The notes under the pieces were generated by a model that worked only from the letters and a program-made list of their open reading frames with translations, was not told where the DNA came from and searched no databases. From an uncultured Sunxiuqinia sp. (lineage in GTDB: Bacteria; Bacteroidota; Bacteroidia; Bacteroidales; Prolixibacteraceae), in NCBI RefSeq assembly GCF_963678245.1, contig NZ_OY782774.1:124001-188000 (forward strand): 64,000 nt of DNA. Direction: 5' to 3'. This document shows positions 61,134 to 64,000 of the stretch, in pieces (positions within the stretch are counted from its first letter, which is position 1; each line of letters starts with the position of its first letter). Position numbers and translations under genes: made by a program.

Positions 61134-63740
61134 TTGACGAAAATAATCTTCACATATATTTTGTTTTTTTTCTGTGTTAATACTTATGCACAGGAATTGC
61201 CCGACACGGAACTTTCTTCTATTCCTCAGCCTGAGTTAAAGCCTGATTCTATTTTGTCATCCAGAGTATCGGCCACTCAGGATTCAATAGCGAAGCGGGA
61301 TACTGCAAATACAACGGTTCTTGAAGCTCCTATAAATTATAACGCATCGGACTCTATCGTGATTTCGCTGGATGGCCAAAAGGTATATTTATACAAAGAG
61401 GCGATGGTCACTTATCAAACGATTGAACTGAAAGCCGATTACATTGAACTTGATTTGGAAACGAAAGAGGTATACGCGGAAGGTGTTCCTGATTCGGTGG
61501 AGGTTGTCCAAGGTTCGCCGGTATTTAAAGATGGAGAGGAGGAGTTTGAGAGTAAAACGCTGCGGTACAATTTTGAAACTCAAAAGGGAATAATCACTGA
61601 AGTGAAAACTCAGCAGGGCGACGGATATGTTCATAGTGAGCGAACCAAAAAAATTGATGCCAACTCTTTTATTTTGAAAAAAGGGAAATATACGACCTGT
61701 GATGCAGACCATCCGCATTTTTATTTAAGAATGACCAGAGCAAAGGTTATTTCGAACAAAAAAATTATTACTGGGCCGGCATACTTGGTGTTAGAAGATT
61801 TTCCGATTTATTTCCCAATGATTCCATTTGGATTCTTCCCAAACTCACCCAGTTATTCGTCTGGTATCATAATACCTACCTATGGCGAAGAACAAAGCAG
61901 GGGATTCTTTTTGCGCGAAGGGGGTTATTATTGGGCCGCAAGTCCTTATTTCGATTTAACGATGAAAGGGGATATTTATTCTAAAGGTTCGTGGGGAGCC
62001 AACGTGCATACCAACTATAAAAAACGGTATAAATTTTCAGGAAACTTTGATTTCAGGTATAATGTAAACCGTTACAGCGATCCTGACTTACCTGATTTTA
62101 GCCGTTCGCCGGGGTTTTCAGTTAAGTGGTCGCATTCGCAGGACAGTAAAGCCAATCCATATCAATCATTTTCGGCCAGCGTAAACCTGTCTACAACAAG
62201 TTACGACAAGCAGAACTCATATGATGTACAAAGCTATTTGCAAACCACTAAATCGTCGAGTATTTCATATTCTAAAAAATGGGAAAACTCACCATTTAAT
62301 ATGTCAGCCAGTTTCAGGCATTCTCAAAACTCACGAGATACGACTATTTCATTAAGTTTTCCGGAGCTAACCTTTTCCATGGCGAAAATCTATCCGTTTC
62401 GACAGAAAGATCGAGTTGGGGCTCCAAAGTGGTACGAGAAAATTGGCTTTAGCTACACCGGTAATATAAAAAACTCCATAACGGCAAAAGAAGATGAATT
62501 GCTTAATCAGTCAATTATACGCGATTGGCAAAATGGATGGAAACACTCTATTCCAATCAGCTTGCCGAACTTTAATTTATTCAAATATGTCAATGTAAGT
62601 CCCAGTGTTAGTTATTCGGAGCGTTGGTATACAAATTATATTACTCAAAATTATGCCTACGATAATGTCGCTCAGGAAGGAACTGTTTGGGAGGATACCA
62701 TCTATCATTTTCGTCGAAATTATAATTATTCATTTAGCCTGAGTTCGCAAACGAATATTTACGGGATGTATTTAATGAAAAACCCCAATTCCCGAATGAA
62801 AGCCATCAGACATAAAATGTCGCCTTCGGTTAGTTTTAGTTATACTCCGGATTTTGGTGACCCTAAATACGAATTTTATGACTCGTATATGGATCATGAA
62901 GGAAATCAAATTTATTACAATCGTTTTAAAGGTGCAATTTTTGGTTCGGCCGGGAGAGGAGAGAGTGCAGCGATTAACTTCGGACTTACCAACAACCTGG
63001 AAGCTAAAATGACAGCTAAAAACGATACTACATCGGACGAAGAGAAATTTGAAAAAGTAAAGATTATCGATAATCTGGGATTTAGCGGATCGTACAATTT
63101 TATTGCTGATTCATTAAATCTAAGTACCATTAGAATAAATGGGCGGACAACAATTAAAGGTGTAAGCCTGAACTTTGGGGGGACGGTTGACCCATACAAT
63201 ACTGATGAAAAGGGAACCCGAATTAATCAGTTTATGTGGAATGAAGCTTCGGGCTTAGCCAAGTTGGGTCGGTTAACCAATGCAAACCTTTCCTTCGGGA
63301 TGTCTTTTAAATCGAAAAAGAAGGAAGAGGCGAATGCCGAAGAAGGAGACGAAATAGGTGAGCAAATCATGTATCCTGATGGGAGCATCGAATACTACGA
63401 TTTTGATATTCCATGGGACTTTCGGTTTAATTATAGCTTTAGCTATTCAAAAAGAAGTAATTATCATGATGCACAAGTCAACCAGAGTTTAAACTTTAGT
63501 GGCCGGTTAAAATTAACGCGCGAATGGAATATGTCGCTTTCTACAAACTTTGATATTCAAGCCGGTGAATTTTCTTTTACCACCTTCAACATAAATCGTC
63601 GGCTACATTGCTGGAATATGGCCTTTAATTTTGTGCCATTTGGTCAGCGTAAACATTATAGCTTTACAATTAATGCTTCATCAGCCATGCTTAAAGACTT
63701 AAAGATAGACAAGAAACGAAGCTGGTTTGACAATAATTAA
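61134..63740 (+). CDS. lptD: Putative LPS assembly outer membrane protein LptD
   Basis: 868 residues from TTG 61134; no ATG is available between the upstream stop and the signal peptide (IIFTYILFFFCVNTYAQ). Residues ~60-190 form an OstA/LptA-like jelly roll (SDSIVISLDGQKVYLYKEAMVTYQ, LRYNFETQKGIITEVKTQQG). The rest is a beta-barrel region with many short amphipathic strands (FPMIPFGFFPNSPSYSSGIIIPTYGEE, RYKFSGNFDFRYNVNR). It ends in a characteristic DLKIDKKRSWFDNN. It inserts lipopolysaccharide into the outer leaflet. It is divergent from the amidase gene. Confidence 0.88.
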   Translation: MTKIIFTYILFFFCVNTYAQELPDTELSSIPQPELKPDSILSSRVSATQDSIAKRDTANTTVLEAPINYNASDSIVISLDGQKVYLYKEAMVTYQTIELKADYIELDLETKEVYAEGVPDSVEVVQGSPVFKDGEEEFESKTLRYNFETQKGIITEVKTQQGDGYVHSERTKKIDANSFILKKGKYTTCDADHPHFYLRMTRAKVISNKKIITGPAYLVLEDFPIYFPMIPFGFFPNSPSYSSGIIIPTYGEEQSRGFFLREGGYYWAASPYFDLTMKGDIYSKGSWGANVHTNYKKRYKFSGNFDFRYNVNRYSDPDLPDFSRSPGFSVKWSHSQDSKANPYQSFSASVNLSTTSYDKQNSYDVQSYLQTTKSSSISYSKKWENSPFNMSASFRHSQNSRDTTISLSFPELTFSMAKIYPFRQKDRVGAPKWYEKIGFSYTGNIKNSITAKEDELLNQSIIRDWQNGWKHSIPISLPNFNLFKYVNVSPSVSYSERWYTNYITQNYAYDNVAQEGTVWEDTIYHFRRNYNYSFSLSSQTNIYGMYLMKNPNSRMKAIRHKMSPSVSFSYTPDFGDPKYEFYDSYMDHEGNQIYYNRFKGAIFGSAGRGESAAINFGLTNNLEAKMTAKNDTTSDEEKFEKVKIIDNLGFSGSYNFIADSLNLSTIRINGRTTIKGVSLNFGGTVDPYNTDEKGTRINQFMWNEASGLAKLGRLTNANLSFGMSFKSKKKEEANAEEGDEIGEQIMYPDGSIEYYDFDIPWDFRFNYSFSYSKRSNYHDAQVNQSLNFSGRLKLTREWNMSLSTNFDIQAGEFSFTTFNINRRLHCWNMAFNFVPFGQRKHYSFTINASSAMLKDLKIDKKRSWFDNN

Positions 63741-64000
63741 GGCGATAGATGGTCACATTTCTAAGTTGCTTATTCCTAACGATCTTCATTTTTTAGAAAA
63801 ATGATTTTCCAATCTTGTTAGCACAACATGTTTTCTGAAAGGAAGAATCTGTTGATGATAAAATGTGTTTTGAGAGAATCTTTCTAAATGAACTGAAAAA
63901 AGTGGTATAAAAACAGACAAATTATAAACCAACAGAATTCTATGATGTTAACATTAAATGTATATTCCATCGAGTTTTGTGCTCTTTGATATATCAATGT

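Noticed and set aside
1-64000. tRNA, rRNA, CRISPR array, insertion sequence or prophage
   Set aside because: No cloverleaf-like T-loop motifs, no regularly spaced repeats, no transposase or integrase were seen; the contractile system genes are of the non-phage CIS type.

Overview
The window is typical Bacteroidota chromosome, about 40% G+C by eye. The evidence is a complete Rnf operon, a three-gene biotin-dependent acyl-CoA carboxylase, a fused E1 dehydrogenase, a type IX secretion (T9SS) sorting domain, LptD/OstA-type envelope proteins, and repeated promoter elements of the form TTTG - 19 nt - TAnnTTTG. The gene set fits the Marinilabiliales/Prolixibacteraceae group; that placement is inference from gene content.

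Layout. 1-3045: the end of a contractile injection system locus (tape-measure protein and AAA+ ATPase), with the rest presumably upstream of the window. 3416-7375: folE, a tiny protein that is little more than a T9SS sorting domain, and a histidine-degradation pair (broken hutI, intact ftcD). 7474-16084: nucleoside phosphorylase and SirB1-like protein, a prohibitin, a PQQ-propeller lipoprotein, a GGCT-like protein, a degenerate sensor kinase, a DoxX/thioredoxin-like membrane protein and a DUF1599 protein. 16184-18931: folP-cdaA-mscS, translationally coupled. 19011-25261: E1 dehydrogenase and acyl-CoA carboxylase. 25527-29542: frameshifted DUF5916 outer-membrane protein and a MATE exporter. 29779-35289: rseC-rnfBCDGEA. 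35746-42163: carbohydrate esterase, recG, an ABC ATPase with cobalamin adenosyltransferase, DUF2795 and OstA. 42176-48829: guaB, three parvulin/SurA-type proteins and MoxR. 48984-53942: recQ, DUF5063, RNase D-like, RlmI-like and an RRM protein. 54010-58253: GAF protein, pyrBI with its leader, a YigZ-family gene and dnaA. 58529-63740: MCE protein, cell-wall amidase and LptD.

The most interesting element lies upstream of pyrBI on the minus strand (55898-56105). A 51-codon leader ORF contains a hairpin followed by a U7 tract and a second U7 tract, and ends exactly at a strong intrinsic terminator 22 nt before pyrB. This is the architecture of the enterobacterial pyrBI/PyrL UTP-sensitive attenuator, here in a Bacteroidota genome.

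A second theme is damage. Nine single-base-deletion frameshifts interrupt five genes (CIS ATPase, hutI twice, sensor kinase twice, DUF5916 three times, guaB). All have the same sign and most lie in short homopolymers, which points to systematic sequencing or assembly error. The kinase and hutI also lack catalytic histidines, so those two may be truly decayed. No tRNA, rRNA, insertion sequence or CRISPR array was seen.
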